Positions 20,104-32,379 of a stretch of 64,000 nt of DNA are shown here, in pieces; positions within the stretch are counted from its first letter, which is position 1, and every line of letters starts with the position of its first letter. A program made the translations under genes and the position numbers. Source of the stretch: Symbiodinium natans (taxonomy: Eukaryota > Sar > Dinophyceae > Suessiales > Symbiodiniaceae); assembly GCA_905221605.1 (NCBI GenBank), contig CAJNDS010000075.1:89501-153500 (forward strand), read 5' to 3'. The notes beneath the pieces are model-generated. The model was not told where the DNA came from and did not search any database. It saw only the letters and a program-made list of their open reading frames with translations.

Positions 20104-23075
20104 TGAGGTACTGGATCTACTGCTCCGGCCACTGCGATCGGGCGCCTTCCTCTTTCGACGTCTGGGACTTGGAGTCCCTGGACCCCTTCGTGGAGTGCGA
20201 CCGGCCGCTGGGATTTTGGTTCAGCTTTACAGCGCCAGCTGCCCAGTGGGCAGGTCTCTGAGAGTGTCTTGGAGAAGGGCCCGAAGCTCCCAACCCTGAA
20301 ACCTCCGAAGCTGAATTTTTGAGGTTCTGGGACCCCAAACATCCCTAAGCCTTAGCCCGAAGCTCTCCCAGTGCAAGACAAAGAGCCTCCAGCCAGAACC
20401 CTGTGCTTTGAAATGCCACGAGGTTTGTTGTGACCGGATCTGCACGGGCCGCAGGCGGCGCAAAGATCTTGAGCGGCTTGCGGCTCGTTTCTTTTTAAGG
20501 CTGTTGAAGCTGTTTAGGGTTCAGGACTTCAGGTGGTTTCAGACAGGGTTTCAGGTGTGCCTAGAGTGTCAACCCTCGATCCTACTCACACGATCGAAAG
20601 AGTCATCCAGGCAACGCCTTGGGATGGCGGCTGAAGTGGGGGTTGCCGTCCTCTCCTACCGTGAGGACGGGGGGAGTAGGAGGTGTGCAGCAAGGCCTTT
20701 CTTGCCGACTTTCGGGCTTCAGGGCTTCGTAGGGTTGTAGCGCTCTAGGTTTTTGCATTGAAAGGGCTTCGTGTGCTTTCTGTCACGATAGAGGCGGGCG
20801 CCTTTGTTGTTTTTTGTCATAGCCCCCAGTGTGCACCTCATAGAGATCTCATCGGTAAGGTGCAACGCACATGTATGTGGCTGTCACCCTCCACCGTAAC
20901 TGTAAGCCCTGAAGAAGCTCCAAGCCCAAAACCCTCCTGTGAGGAGTTGGCCCAGGATGCAGCCTGGCAGCCTTGACACCAGCATCGGTGCCTTTCATCT
21001 CCCCCTCCCCCCTCCCCTCCCTCTCAGTCGGACCCATAGTGCAGTCACCCCAAATGCACTCAAAGAGTCTTAAGCCCGAAACAGCTCAATTCCTAAGCCT
21101 CAAACAGTTTCAAACCCTGAGCCCTCCACTCACAGCAGCACCCAGCAACCCGAAACCAGAGACCTGAGGCAGCACGCCGGGTGGCTCCGAAAGCGTCCTT
21201 TTGCGCGCAAGCCGTGTCAGCGGAGCTCCAGGAGAGGTAGCTTTGGGGTTCAAAGCCTCGGGTTTCTAGGATTTTGGAATGCCAGAGTTTCTAGGACCTA
21301 TTTCCCTTGTTAAGTTACCCTGGAACCAAAAGGCACCGTCTTTTTTCTGGGACCTAGGTTTAGTGCCTTAGGCTTGTTGGCAGTGAACCAGGAGAGGGAG
21401 CTGCTCGTTTGCTCCACGTGCGGGGCCTCTTTTACTATGCGTCGGACGCTGCAGTGGCCTGGCTCTTGTCCGAATGCTCACGTTTACATGCTTACACACG
21501 TACTTGGGGGAATTACGGCCCCTTTTCGGAGACTCGTACATAATGAATACGGAGCCTTACATTTCGGGTACCCCACCTTCCCCTCGGTTTAGGGCATAGG
21601 ATTTGTAGGGTTTCTAGAGTTTTGGGGCTTAGGGTTTAGAGCTTGACATTCTTGGGGGGCCAGCCAGGCTTCACATGCGTCAGCACCAGCGAGAAGTGCC
21701 AGAGGCCTGGACAGAGACTGGCCCGCAGGCTCTCGCCTCGGACGACTGGAGGCGCGACTCCTACATCGACAAGGCACGAGAGGAGGTGCGGCGTGCCAAC
21801 ATCGTGCACGGGTCTCGTGCGCATCTGATCAGCCCAATAGAGCCTAATCAGACCTTCGTTCGTGTGTGTGTGTGTGTGTGCAATTTCCGCACCATGACGT
21901 TAAACTACTGCTGTACGAAGTACGAGGCTGTTGTCAGTATGCAGAAGACTTTGTGTCACTATGGAGGGGGGGGGATTACGATTTTCTGGATCGTGCTGCC
22001 TAACAACGGCCATCTGGATTTGCAGTGAAGCGGTCAGGACGCCTGACCGCGTGCCTGCTAGTCAAGCAAGCTACGGTGCATCATCTTTTTCGAAAGACGC
22101 TGCTCCACGACCAGAGAGCAAGATCAGAGTTGCCGTCGCAGATCTGTTCCAATCCAAGATTTGTTGCAGTCCCAGATTCGTCGTTCCCAGGTACGTTACA
22201 GATGAGGAAGGATTATATAAGATTATGATCTTTCGATGGAAAATGGGATGCGACGATGATATGATATTAGGATGAAGGAAAGAAGAAATCTAGAATATAC
22301 CTTCTGTATTTCTTAAGAAATTGAAAAGCATGTTATTTAGCTTAAATTTATTTTAGTACATACAAATATCTGATTGGCTAAAAAAATCAGAAATAATCTA
22401 TATAATGACAAAGTGACGAGATATTCTCCAACTCTTTAAGTTAGAAAATATTGCCATGAAACGGCTATTTATCATATCATGGCGCAATACATTCTGTTCC
22501 ATATAGCTAATGGACTTCAAAAGTTCCATTATTAGATCTCTAAAAACTCTGTTTTCTGGCTTGTGCTCGTTCATGGCCCTAGGCTTGCACTACCTTTCCA
22601 GGTCACCGATGATCCTATCCCAACAGAGCCTGCATGCACGCTGCTGCGCACTCAATGTGCTTTGTGTAAACAATCCTTGTGCGACGGACGAGCCATGAAA
22701 AAGCACTATCGTAGGAGCCATGCGACCTTGTCGGTAGTCAGTATCATTCCATGTACTATCCTTCTGGCTTTACAAGTGTAAGTGTAAGTCGTAAGTGTAA
22801 CTTTAAGTGTAAGTGCAAGTGCAAGTGTAAGTGCAAGTGCAAGTGCAAGTGTGTAAAAGTGTGTGTGTGTGTGTGTGTGTCTGGTGTGTCGCTGTGTGTC
22901 ACTGTGTGTCACTCTGTGTGTGTGTGTGTGAGTGAATGAGTGAGTGTGTGCGCCTTTGCTTTGGTCATCGATGGCCAGGTGGATTTCGTCACTGCCAAAG
23001 TGCAGCCAGAAGACCTGCTCAACAAGGAAGACTGGGATTCACCCGAAGCGGCGCAGTACGTGGCTTCTGGAGTGT
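20104..23075 (+). CDS. Unidentified multi-exon gene, exon-like islands
   Basis: Protein-like islands separated by TTTAGGG-like DNA, in the same style as lepA: 20104-20215 (MRYWIYCSGHCDRAPSSF), 20410-20480, 20790-20870 (AGAFVVFCHSPQCAPHRDL), 21375-21430 (NQERELLVCSTCGASF), 21690-21825 (DDWRRDSYIDKAREEVRR) and 22960-23075 (VIDGQVDFVTAKVQPEDLL). Residue composition and the choice of one strand favour coding. CSTCG could be half of a zinc finger. Exon joins were not solved, and the islands may belong to one gene with the UBZ region downstream or to two genes. Function unknown. Confidence 0.4.
22190..22520. other. AT-rich island
   Basis: A sharp change to A+T-rich sequence within otherwise balanced DNA, with runs such as TAAATTTATTTTAG. 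No long open frame and no recognised RNA. It lies between two exon-like islands. Confidence 0.75.
22785..22940. repeat. Hexamer AAGTGY array and (GT)n tract
   Basis: AAGTGT/AAGTGC hexamers at about 22785-22860 pass into a (GT)n run and GTGTGTCACT variants up to 22940. Expansion of a short motif is directly visible. Confidence 0.9.
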
Positions 23076-23294
23076 TGTTGAGTCAGAGGGCTTACGCCTT
23101 TTTTTTTAAAATAGACTTTTATAGTTTTATTGTTTTGCTTGAGGGACCACAAAAGGAAGCAGCAAATCGCTGTCAGATGAAATGGTCATGAAAACTCACG
23201 TAACTACATTGAGCTTGCTTGCTTTAGCAAGGGAACCGATCCAACCCCCGGCGACTTACATGTAACCTTGCGTTGTGGATCGGTTTGTATGGGC

Positions 23295-23720
23295 GAGCGT
23301 TTCGGAGAGCTCCGCGGATCGGGATTGATCGCTGTCTTCGCGAGCGCGTGTGCGGCTGTGTGTGGAGGAGTGTAGAGTGCAGTGTGGAGTGTGGTGGTGA
23401 TGGTGGTGTGCGGTGCGTGGTGGATTAGGGTCGCGGTGTCTGGTGGTGTGTGGTGGTGGTGACGGTGGATGAGCGGTCGTTGCGTTACAGATCACAGTCT
23501 GCATGAGAATGTGTTCTCCGAAGCGCGTGTTTCGGAAAGCTCCGCGGACCTAGATCGCGTCCTCCATGAGCGCATATGTGTAACTTGCAGTGCGGTGCTC
23601 TGTTGTAGTGGTTATGGTGTTGGTGTGTGGTGGAGAGTGAATGTGTGCGGTGGAGTGTGGAGCGTGGGGTGTGGTGGTGGCGGTAGCGGTGGTATGCGCG
23701 TTGTGTCTTATCCATATCGG
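23295..23720. repeat. Imperfect tandem duplication of about 230 bp
   Basis: The phrase TTCGGARAGCTCCGCGGA recurs at about 23,301 and 23,531, each followed by a GATCGC-containing stretch and then a GTGTGGTGG-rich tail. This is two diverged copies in tandem, with no supported coding function. Confidence 0.7.
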
Positions 23721-23989
23721 TGTCAATCCAGGCTAGCTTTCGTTGTCTTCGCGTGGCATGCGTTTGTGGGCTTGGACTGGCGTCTTGAATGCCTAAACAA
23801 GGCAGCATAGCATGAGGCAGACGGATTTCGGCACGAAGGTTATCTTGAATGCGCTCACCGCACAAAAATGCTGATGGCCGGCGCGCTGTCGTTGCATTTT
23901 TCTGGGTTTGAGTGCTGTATAAGCGTAGCCTATCGCAGGAGTGAAAGAGCAACCGTGCATGCACACTAAGCCCGGAGCACCGAGACTCA

Positions 23990-25854
23990 GCCTAAGCGCA
24001 GAACCCCGAACCGAGGTTTCCAGTGAGCGTGGCTCCAAGTACACTTTGGGCAGCCTGCTGGACGCGGCGGTGCCAATCGCGTCACGGCGGCGCAAGAAGG
24101 CTCCCGAGACTCGGCAGATCCGAAGCCTTAAGCTTAAACTCAGGCTCAACAGGTGGTGAACTTCTGTAGAACGCAGGGAGCTTTTCTTAGGGGTGGAATC
24201 CAAGACAGCATTCCGCAAGTCGAGTTTCTGAACTCTCGGGGGGCCTTCCCGAGCCCCAGGAGCTTCGAGGAGACTGCCCCCTCTGCGGCCAATCTTTCCT
24301 GCAGAGTGTGCTGGAGGAGCACGTGGATCAGTGCCTCCGAGCTGCGCCGCCCGAGGCTACCCTTCAACCCTCAACCTACGAACGCTGTAGCCACCACAAA
24401 AAACCCGTTTTTGGATCCTGAATGACTTATAAATCCAGAACTCTACATACCCTGCAAAATCTTATATAAACCCTCAGCCCTAAGAGGCTGGGGCCACATC
24501 GGCCGAAGCATCGGAAGTCCCGGAGCTTCCCACGGAGCTCCTCGAAAGCCTGCTGCAGCTGGATCTCCCTGAGGCGAAAACCTTGAACCCTGAGCCCAAG
24601 CCCCCTGGCTCTTTGTAGGGATTGAGGGAATGAGGGCCCTACATATACCCTTCAAGGGATGATATGGGGGGCTTCATTCCCTCATTCCCTATTAAGAACA
24701 AGCCAGCAAGCCCTGAATGTCCCTCCTGAGCCCTGGACTTAGGAGGTTTAACCCCTAGTCCCAAGCAACTCGAGGCCGCTGCCGAGTTTTTCTGGTGCAT
24801 CTACGAACACCACGTGCAGAGCAAGAGTGTCCATGAGGCTTTTCGTCCGCAGAGCCGAGAGGATGAACCACCATAATCCCCAAACTTACCTGGGCAGTGA
24901 GTGTATTGGGGACTGAGTGTCCGCATGTTCGCAAGACTGAACTTTCAGACAGATCTTAGGGTAGTTCATGACATGGGCCTTTAATGGGTCCCTTGCCTTC
25001 TTTCAAGGGTTCTGATGGAATGGCCAATGGGTTGTGTAGCATGTGTAAGAGGCCAGGGGTCCCCTTGTAGGGCCCATGTTAAGCGACCATGTCACGAACC
25101 GCAGAAATGAGCAGGCAGAGTAGAAGATTGGGAAAGATCTCTGGCAAAGACTTAGATCCCACCGAGGCCTTCCTGGCAGCTCTCGAGGAGGCACTGGCCT
25201 GGGTGCCCGAGCCCGAGGAAGCTGAGAGCTCGGAAGGCTCGGAAAAGTTGTCCATTTTGTGCTGCAGTGCACATTGCTACCTTTTAGGTTGGAACAACAT
25301 TTTCGTGCAAAACAACATTTTCGTGCAAAACAAGAAGCCGCCCCACCACCCCTACGCTGCAGAGCTTTAGCACCCCCGTAAACGATGAACCCTGCAGACT
25401 CCAATCGTCGGAAGGCCCCGAGATGGAGGCCTGCCCCGTTTGTGGCGACCGCTTCCGGCTGGAAGTCATCCAGCAGCACGTGGAGGCCAGAGGCATCTCC
25501 AGCCGTTTCTGCACACGTGGCCCACGAACCTCTGTAGTCTCCATGGGCTTCTCTCCCCAAACCCAACGCAACCGTAACTGTCATTGTCATGGTCCCATGG
25601 TCCGCACGCACACGCGCAGGAGCACGCGCACATACGCGCACGCGCGCGCACTCGCACTCGCTTCCAGGGGAGTAACGAATCGGGCAACTCTTTGTGGAGC
25701 CTTCCGCTATTCCTTGCTAGGGACCGTAGAAGGCAGTGGCAGTCACAGCAACACAACAACACACCAAAACGCCAACACACCATCAAACAAGCAAACAAAC
25801 AAATAATCAAGCACACAAGCAAACAAGCCAACAAGCAAACAAGCCAACAAGCAA

Positions 25855-25894
<40 letters not shown>

Positions 25895-26850
25895 ACAAGC
25901 AAATGAACAAACAAACAGACAAACAGACAAACAGACAAACAGACAAACAGACAAACAGACAAACAGACAAACAGAGAAAGAGAAAGACAAAGACAAAGAC
26001 AAAGACAAAGACAAAGACACAGACACAGACACATATCATCGAACCCTGTGAGTCCTCAATCTTGAATATCCTCAACCCCACAGATTGCCGCAAGGACTGC
26101 TTGATGGCGGTTGAGCCTCTGGCTGCTCCACCTGTGCCCACGGCGCCCCCGGCGCCCGCGGCACCAGTGGCGCCGGCGCTGGCAGCGGTTTAGAGACCCA
26201 GATTTTGGGATTTGGGGGTTCAAGCTGTGGGGTTGAGTGCTGCATTTGGAACCACGCGCCCCCACCAGGTGCCTGCAAAGGTGCCGAAGCCGCCGGAGGA
26301 GAAAAAGGTGCCCAAGGCCCCCGAGGCGCCCGAGGTGCCCGAGGTGCCCGAGGCGCATGGGAACTGCCAAGCAACGCGCGCTTAGGTTTCCTCGATTTGT
26401 CGTGGAATTGAAGCCCTAAACAGCCTTAGCACACATGATGCCCCAGAGCAGCCAAGTCCCTAACTCCCACTTCAGGCACGCGGCCGATGGGCAAAAGCCA
26501 AGGCTCCCCCGGAGACTGCCCAGGAAGAGCCCGAGGGGATGGCCTCAGGGGTCACCAGTGTTGAGGGATTTGAGGGGGGCTTTGTGGCTGCCGCCGTGTG
26601 TAGCCTTGAGCCCTGCATCTGCAATTATCTTGCACATGTGCTTGATTAGAATCAGTAGCCACGCATGTCTTCTACGCCACATGTGCAAAGCCCAGTGTTG
26701 CGACATGCTGCGGCATGCTTCTGCATGCAGACTTGACAAGAATCCTACGAACCCCCTCGGCACGTCAGGAGCGCATCGCCCGGCTGAAAGCCGAGGCCAA
26801 GCAGGCCAAGGATGCGGCGAAGCAGCGGACAGACGGTGAAAACATCGCGG
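23990..26850 (+). CDS. Multi-exon gene with Rad18-type UBZ zinc finger(s)
   Basis: UBZ4 fingers bind ubiquitin in DNA-damage-tolerance proteins. An exon at about 24,262-24,342 encodes CPLC, then eleven residues, then HVDQC: the C-x2-C-x11-H-x3-C pattern of the Rad18 class. A second exon at about 25,425-25,484 encodes CPVCGDRFRLEVIQQHVE, with the last Cys presumably in the next exon. Other islands: 24015-24120 (GSKYTLGSLLDAAVPIASRR), 24495-24580 (acidic, LPTELLESLLQLDLPEA), 24760-24870, 25090-25240, Pro/Ala-rich 26100-26190 and 26270-26370, and a basic helix at 26760-26850 (QERIARLKAEAKQAK). Joins are unsolved, and it may share a transcript with the islands at 20.1-23.1 kb. Confidence 0.5.
24605..24706. 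mobile_element. 100-bp palindromic MITE-like element, copy 1
   Basis: Imperfect inverted repeat bounded by CTGGCT and AGCCAG, with arms containing GGAATGAGGGCCCTA and CCCTCATTCCCT. It is the same family as the element at 54881-54980. It lies between UBZ-gene exon islands. No coding capacity. Confidence 0.8.
25740..26036. repeat. Compound short tandem array (AAGC/AAAC, CAAACAGA, CAAAGA)
   Basis: Successive blocks of a tetramer (AAGC with AAAC variants), an octamer (CAAACAGA) and a hexamer (CAAAGA). Open frames on both strands through it are translated repeat only. It sits inside the UBZ-gene region, presumably intronic. Confidence 0.92.
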
Positions 26851-26899
26851 TGTTGAAGGGGGGGTCCGGCAGTTTGGAGGTTAGACGGTTAAGACAGCT

Positions 26900-29860
26900 T
26901 AGAGTGTGGGCGGCGTAGAGCCCTTTAAGCATAGCACGAAGCCCCGAAAGGCACTCGACATGTAGAATGTTGCGAAAGCGTCTGGCTGCGCTCCCTTCCA
27001 CAATTTTGCAGCTGTGCGCAGCCGAAGCTTGTGGCGTAGACTTCCTAGTTTTAGGCTCAGGTCGTTGAACACGAGAGGGAGCCAGGATTCTGGCCCGCCT
27101 GGGCCCCACTTAAGCCTGCCAAATAGCTACATTCTGCAAGCCCCACTGGACCACCTGCCTCTGCCAGGGTGCTATCCTGCGCCCTCCAGCAGTCATGTCG
27201 GCACCTGCCTCAGACTTTGTGTTGGTCCCCTGGCCTCTGGTCTTGTGGTCCCATGGTCCCAGCACGAAACCTCGCGCGTCGAGACCGTCGAAACATCGAG
27301 CCCCGCCCCCACGTTAGAGGGGAACAAAATTGTCACGAAACCTCGCGCACGACCCTCCCCAACGTAAGAGGGGAACAAAACTGTCACGAGACTTCGCGCG
27401 TCATGGAGCCTGCTCCAACGGCGCGAAACCTCGCGCATCTTGACCGTCGAGACATCGAGCCGCGCCACAACGTAGAGGGGGACAAAATGGACCCTTGCAA
27501 GCATGGACCTAGATGCCAGCGCGAGCTGCGATGACGAGATCGTAGATCTAATCTCGCCGAGTGATACTCAGCACAACACCTGGACCTAAGCAAACCCCTC
27601 CATTGAAGAGGAGAACCCGTGTGCCCCGACTGGCAAAAAACTTCAAATCCCCGAGGCCCTTCTGATGGCGCGCCGCTCGCGGAAGAAGGGCTTCGGAGGC
27701 TTTTGATGTTTTTCTTGTGCTGTGCTTGTAGCCCCAACAACCCAGAACCCCAGTGCTAAAACCCAGGAGCCTCACCTCTGCAGCCTAACTCGTGAAGTCA
27801 GTGAAGAGCTTGAAAGTGAGAAGCCTGGACGTTGCCTGGAACCCCGCAGCTGATTGCGGCTCGAAGTATTGCAGGTACAAGTAGCTCCGTTTTTGAAACC
27901 CGTTTGGCTCGACTGAACAGCTCGACTCAACAGTCTCATCAGTCCCAAGGCCTTTCTCAGAGTTCTGTGCATGCCTGGCATGAGGGTAGGGGGGCACCTG
28001 ACAACTCCTGACCCGGAGCCGTCAATCACTAAATCCTCGATCCCGAATCGCTGCAAGCTCCTCAAATTCCTCAACGCCGCTGATCCCAATCCCCAATCCT
28101 TCATGTGCGACCCGAAGCCCCAAACCCTTCAGCTCTGGAAGGCCCTTCGTCATTGGTCCCCGTCCTCGGTCACTTCCTGCCTGCCAGTTATGCGCAGCCC
28201 TCAGATTTCCATACTGAAACATCCTCATCCCTAAGCCTCAAACGGACCACCCCCCCTATCTTCCCCGAAGACAACTGTGAGGCAATGGCCTCCTTCAAAC
28301 CCGGAAGGCCTGAGGTTCTGAACCCTGCAAAGACCAAAAGACCCACACTTGCACCCCGTACACAAGCTCCGAATCCCAAATCGTAACCCGCAGTGACCTT
28401 GTTGAATTGGCTGAAGAGGCCTGGGTAGGCTTCAGTGGCTTTGGTTTTTTTTTTTTTGCGGTTTTCACGGTTTGGGTATGTCGCAAATAGATGTGCAAGT
28501 CGCCTTATGAATAATGAATAATGCTTCTACGTTGATTCGGTGCATGAAGATAAGGCATTGTTTGAACTCACTCTTAGCGAGGCACTCCCGATAGTAGAAG
28601 CCCGAAGTTTATTGCACAAACCCACATCATTCCAAGACCCTTGGTGGGGGGAGGGGGTAGCTCTCTAGTTGGGGGTTTAGGGCATGAAGCTTCAAGGGCC
28701 TTTAAGCACTTTGCAGAGCCTCTTCAGCCCTGCGCTTGCCATGTATCGGACATTGGGGAAGCCATGTTTATTCTCTTCAGGGCTCCAAGGCTCATAAAGA
28801 CCCATAAAGATTCAAATAAAGTTTCAAAGGAGAATGCTGGTGAGTGCTGTTGATCTCAGTCGACTTTTCGCGTGTGGAATCAGAGAATAAGTTACAGAAA
28901 TACGTGGACCCGAAGGCTTCTCAAAAGACTAAGCACCCGCTTAAACACACATGTGCCGAGGCCGAACACAAACTGGTGGTGGCAAGGAATCGTGGCTGCT
29001 CAGAGTCAGGATTTGGGGTTGAGGGCGTCGCTCTTCAGGGTGTAGAAGAAATTGAGCAAAGGTCTCGTACCATCGCTTGGGCTCTAGTGTTTGGTCAGCA
29101 TAGGCACATGATTCATGCCCATGAGTAGAAGATGGCGCAATGCAAGATGGTCCAAGGACTTCACAGGTCCACCTGGAGGGGCGATAGTAGCAGTTGTGGT
29201 CGTTGCTGGTCAAGAAGCACAGCCTTGGTCTCAGGCGCACATGCAGCCAGCCCGCCGGTTCTGGCGTCGTCTCCTGCCGCCCGTGGCCGAAGCAACGAGC
29301 ACCACCCATCAACACCTTGAATCTCAGCAGCATTTGGACCCATTGATATCAAGAAAGGCCTTGTGTACAAGCAGTCAGTCTGTTCGATGTAAGGAAGGAC
29401 GTCGGGAACTGGACAGCAGTTCTTAGGCAAGCACTGTTCCGAGTTGAACTTGGGCAGAAGATCTCTGAAACTTCAACATTCGCCGTGGCATAGCGCCAGT
29501 GTTCACTGTGGCAGTGCAGAAACCACACCCCAACCTAGGCTATCCGGCTATCCCAGCCTGAAACATCGCAGTTCATGTTTTTGCAAGTTGGGCTGCCCAG
29601 AGAATGAGACATCAAATGCACTAACGCGGTCATCTCACCCAAAGCCCACCCCACACCACGTCAGCAAATCAGAAGTCAACAAGTCGAATATCTTTCCTTG
29701 CCCCGCAGCCGCACAAATCGTAAATCGTATGATTCCCCAGCCCCCAACAAGTCAAATGCAACAATCCCGCTGGAAAGTCCATGCGGAGTCATGAGTAAGC
29801 TTCCAAGTGTCTTCATCAGGGTACACCAAGTGACGCCAAACTCCATTCGAGCGGAACTTT
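26900..29860. other. Spacer without supported gene
   Basis: Contains the minisatellite at 27262-27495, decayed CCCTAAA-like phrases, and a poly-T run near 28,447. An open frame at 29,115-29,426 (GGAIVAVVVVAGQEAQPW) is not distinguishable from chance. Confidence 0.5.
27262..27495. repeat. Degenerate minisatellite with CGAAACCTCGCGC units
   Basis: Phrases like CGAAACCTCGCGC and ACGTAGAGGGGAACAAAA recur three to four times with variable spacing. No gene is supported from 26,900 to 29,900 apart from short protein-like stretches that could not be tied together. Confidence 0.65.
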
Positions 29861-29864
29861 GGGT

Positions 29865-29992
29865 TTGGCCCTCAACCCCTAACCCCCAACCCCTAACCCC
29901 TAACCCCTCACCCCTCACCCCTCACCCCTAACCCCTGACCCCTAACCCCTAAACCCTAAACCCCTAACCCCTAAACCCTAAACCCAAGTTTG
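29865..29992. repeat. Interstitial telomere-type array (CCCCTAA/CCCTAAA)
   Basis: About 17 units of CCCCTAA, CCCCTCA and CCCTAAA in tandem, immediately followed by a protein-like stretch. This is an internal telomere-like repeat bordering a probable exon, not a chromosome end. Confidence 0.9.
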
Positions 29993-32315
29993 AAGGCCTG
30001 GGCCCTGGGCGAGAGCAGCTGCTGACGCTGGCTCAAGCGTACCGCTGGTTTTCCCAGGTGCCAGCTGCCCAACGCCGCCGCGAAGCCGAATGCAGAAATC
30101 TAGATGTAGGTTTTAGGGTTTAGGATGAAGGGTTTAAGGTTGAGGGCTAAGGGCTTAAGACCCTGCAAAAACCTAAAATGTAGGCTCGGTTGAAGCGTCG
30201 GACTGGTTGGGGAGCAGGGTTATGGTTGCCGAAGATCTGCTTGTAGGCCACCCCCAAGTCTGTTCTGGATTCCGCGTGTAAAGTTTGCGGATAGGGTTTG
30301 GGGTTTAGGGTTTAGGGTTGGAGTTCACGGTTTTGAAATGCAGGGTTGTTTTGTTATATGGGGAATCTCGCTCAGGTGAGCATAACCAATGCCAAGATCC
30401 CACACGTAAACCCAAAGCCGCAAACATTCAAGCTCCAGCCCGAAATGCAAGGCCTGAATCCTGAACATCCAAGATAAACCCTGAACCCTGAAACCCTAAA
30501 CCCTAAACCCTAAACCCTAAACCCTACACCCTAAACCCTAAACCCTAAACCCTAAACCCTTAACCCTAAACTCTAAACCCTTGGACCATGCACTAAGGAA
30601 TGAAGAAGGCAAAGCTGGCGATGAGGAACGTCATCGCGGACAAAATCCTCGAGCACTGGACGGGCTTTGCAAACCATGAAGTGAGGGTCTGGAGTTTACT
30701 TGGAGGTTCATGGTACTTATCAACCAACTATAACTGTACTTCTAACCCACTTATACGCCCCTTAAGTGCCCTAATATGGTTATAAGTACAATTATAAGTG
30801 CAGTTATAATTGGTTAATACGTACCATGAACCTCCAAGTACGGTCTGTGAAATCCAGTTAAGCACCATAGACATTCGGAACTTCAGCCTCAGTGTGCCTT
30901 GAGTGGGCCGGGTTTTGGGTTTCTAGGGGTTGGGGCTTAAGGTCCACAAACCTCATGCTGCCTTGCTGTCACTGCGGTTGGCGGAAGCAGCTTCGGCCCG
31001 TAGATGCGCTGCTAGGTTTGCTATGTGCTAGACTCCGGGCGGACATAAGTGAGGCTTAGACGCCCTTTCCAAATTCAAATTTTCGCCCAAGCGCACCCCC
31101 TTCCCCCCTTGAACCGCAGGCCGGCGCTGGCCTCCGACAGGGAGCAATTGAAGTGGCACTTGCACGAGCTCTTCAGCCATGTGCCTTAGCTGTGCCATCT
31201 GGGAAAAGGATTCTGATTAAAGACAAGGTCGCATGATTTTTGCATCCACCTGCAAGAGACTTCTGAGCAAAAACCTTAAGCCTATATCAAGCTGTTTAGA
31301 CCCTAAACCCTGCATCCCGCCGCCGCCGCTGCCACCGTCCACCTCCACCTCCGCTGCCACTCACCTCCATGGTTCAGAGCGGACAGCAAATCGAACAGGG
31401 TGAGTTCTGAGAGTTTGTGGGCACTAAGGCAATGACCGTGCAAGAATCCAGGGAGCTCACGTGGCGACCTCAAGCTTTTGTCTCGAAAAGCCTGTTGTGT
31501 GCACCTTGGGATAAAACCTGGCATCCTACTTAAAGTGCAACAGTGCAAATGCATCCTCCTTTTCACTGTGAAGCTTTTGAACCTTAAGTTGTTGAACCGG
31601 TTACCCCTACAATCTCAGCGCGAGGCCGTGAGATGGGCTAGCATAGGCACTTGCTGGTTGGCACTTGCTGATTGTCGTCCTGTCTGTGTCTTGTTGGATA
31701 CTGTTAGCGGACCTACCAAGCGGACCGAGCCGGTGCTAACGAAATCAAGAAACCGCCGTCTTTCCGGGACCGAGCCTGGGTGTGTTATGCTGCAGGTCGC
31801 AGCTCATGACCTTCTGGGACCGCTTCATGGACTTTCAGCTGCACCTATCACCAGGTTCTGGTACTTAGGCCCTAGGTTCCCAGACCAAAGTTCCGAAGAC
31901 CCTGCCACAACAGCCTCAGCACAGCTTGAATACTGGGAGCAGTCAGCACGTTGCAGTATGGTGAGTTTTTGTCTTCTGGCTGTGCCCATGTGCTAGCCTC
32001 ATACATCACATACGGCGTTTCGAGGGGCCCACGCGCGCGCACGCAGACGCGCATGCGCAGGCGCACACGCACGCGCACACGCACACGCCCACGCACACGC
32101 ACACGCACGCGCGCACGCACACGAACACGCACACGCACACGCGCACGCGCACGCGCACGCGCATGCGCACGCGCACGCACACGAACCCCATACCCACGCA
32201 CCCCCACACCCACACNNNNNNNNNNNNNNNNNNNNNNNNNNNNNNNNNNNNNNNNNNNNNNNNNNNNNNNNNNNNNNNNNNNNNNNNNNNNNNNNNNNNN
32301 NNNNNNNNNNNNNNN

Positions 32316-32379
<64 letters not shown>

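Noticed and set aside
25466-26141. Long Cys/Leu/Val-rich minus frames and Lys/Gln/Thr-rich plus frames
   Set aside because: Translated AAGC/AAAC/CAAACAGA repeat; the real signal nearby is the UBZ exon on the plus strand.
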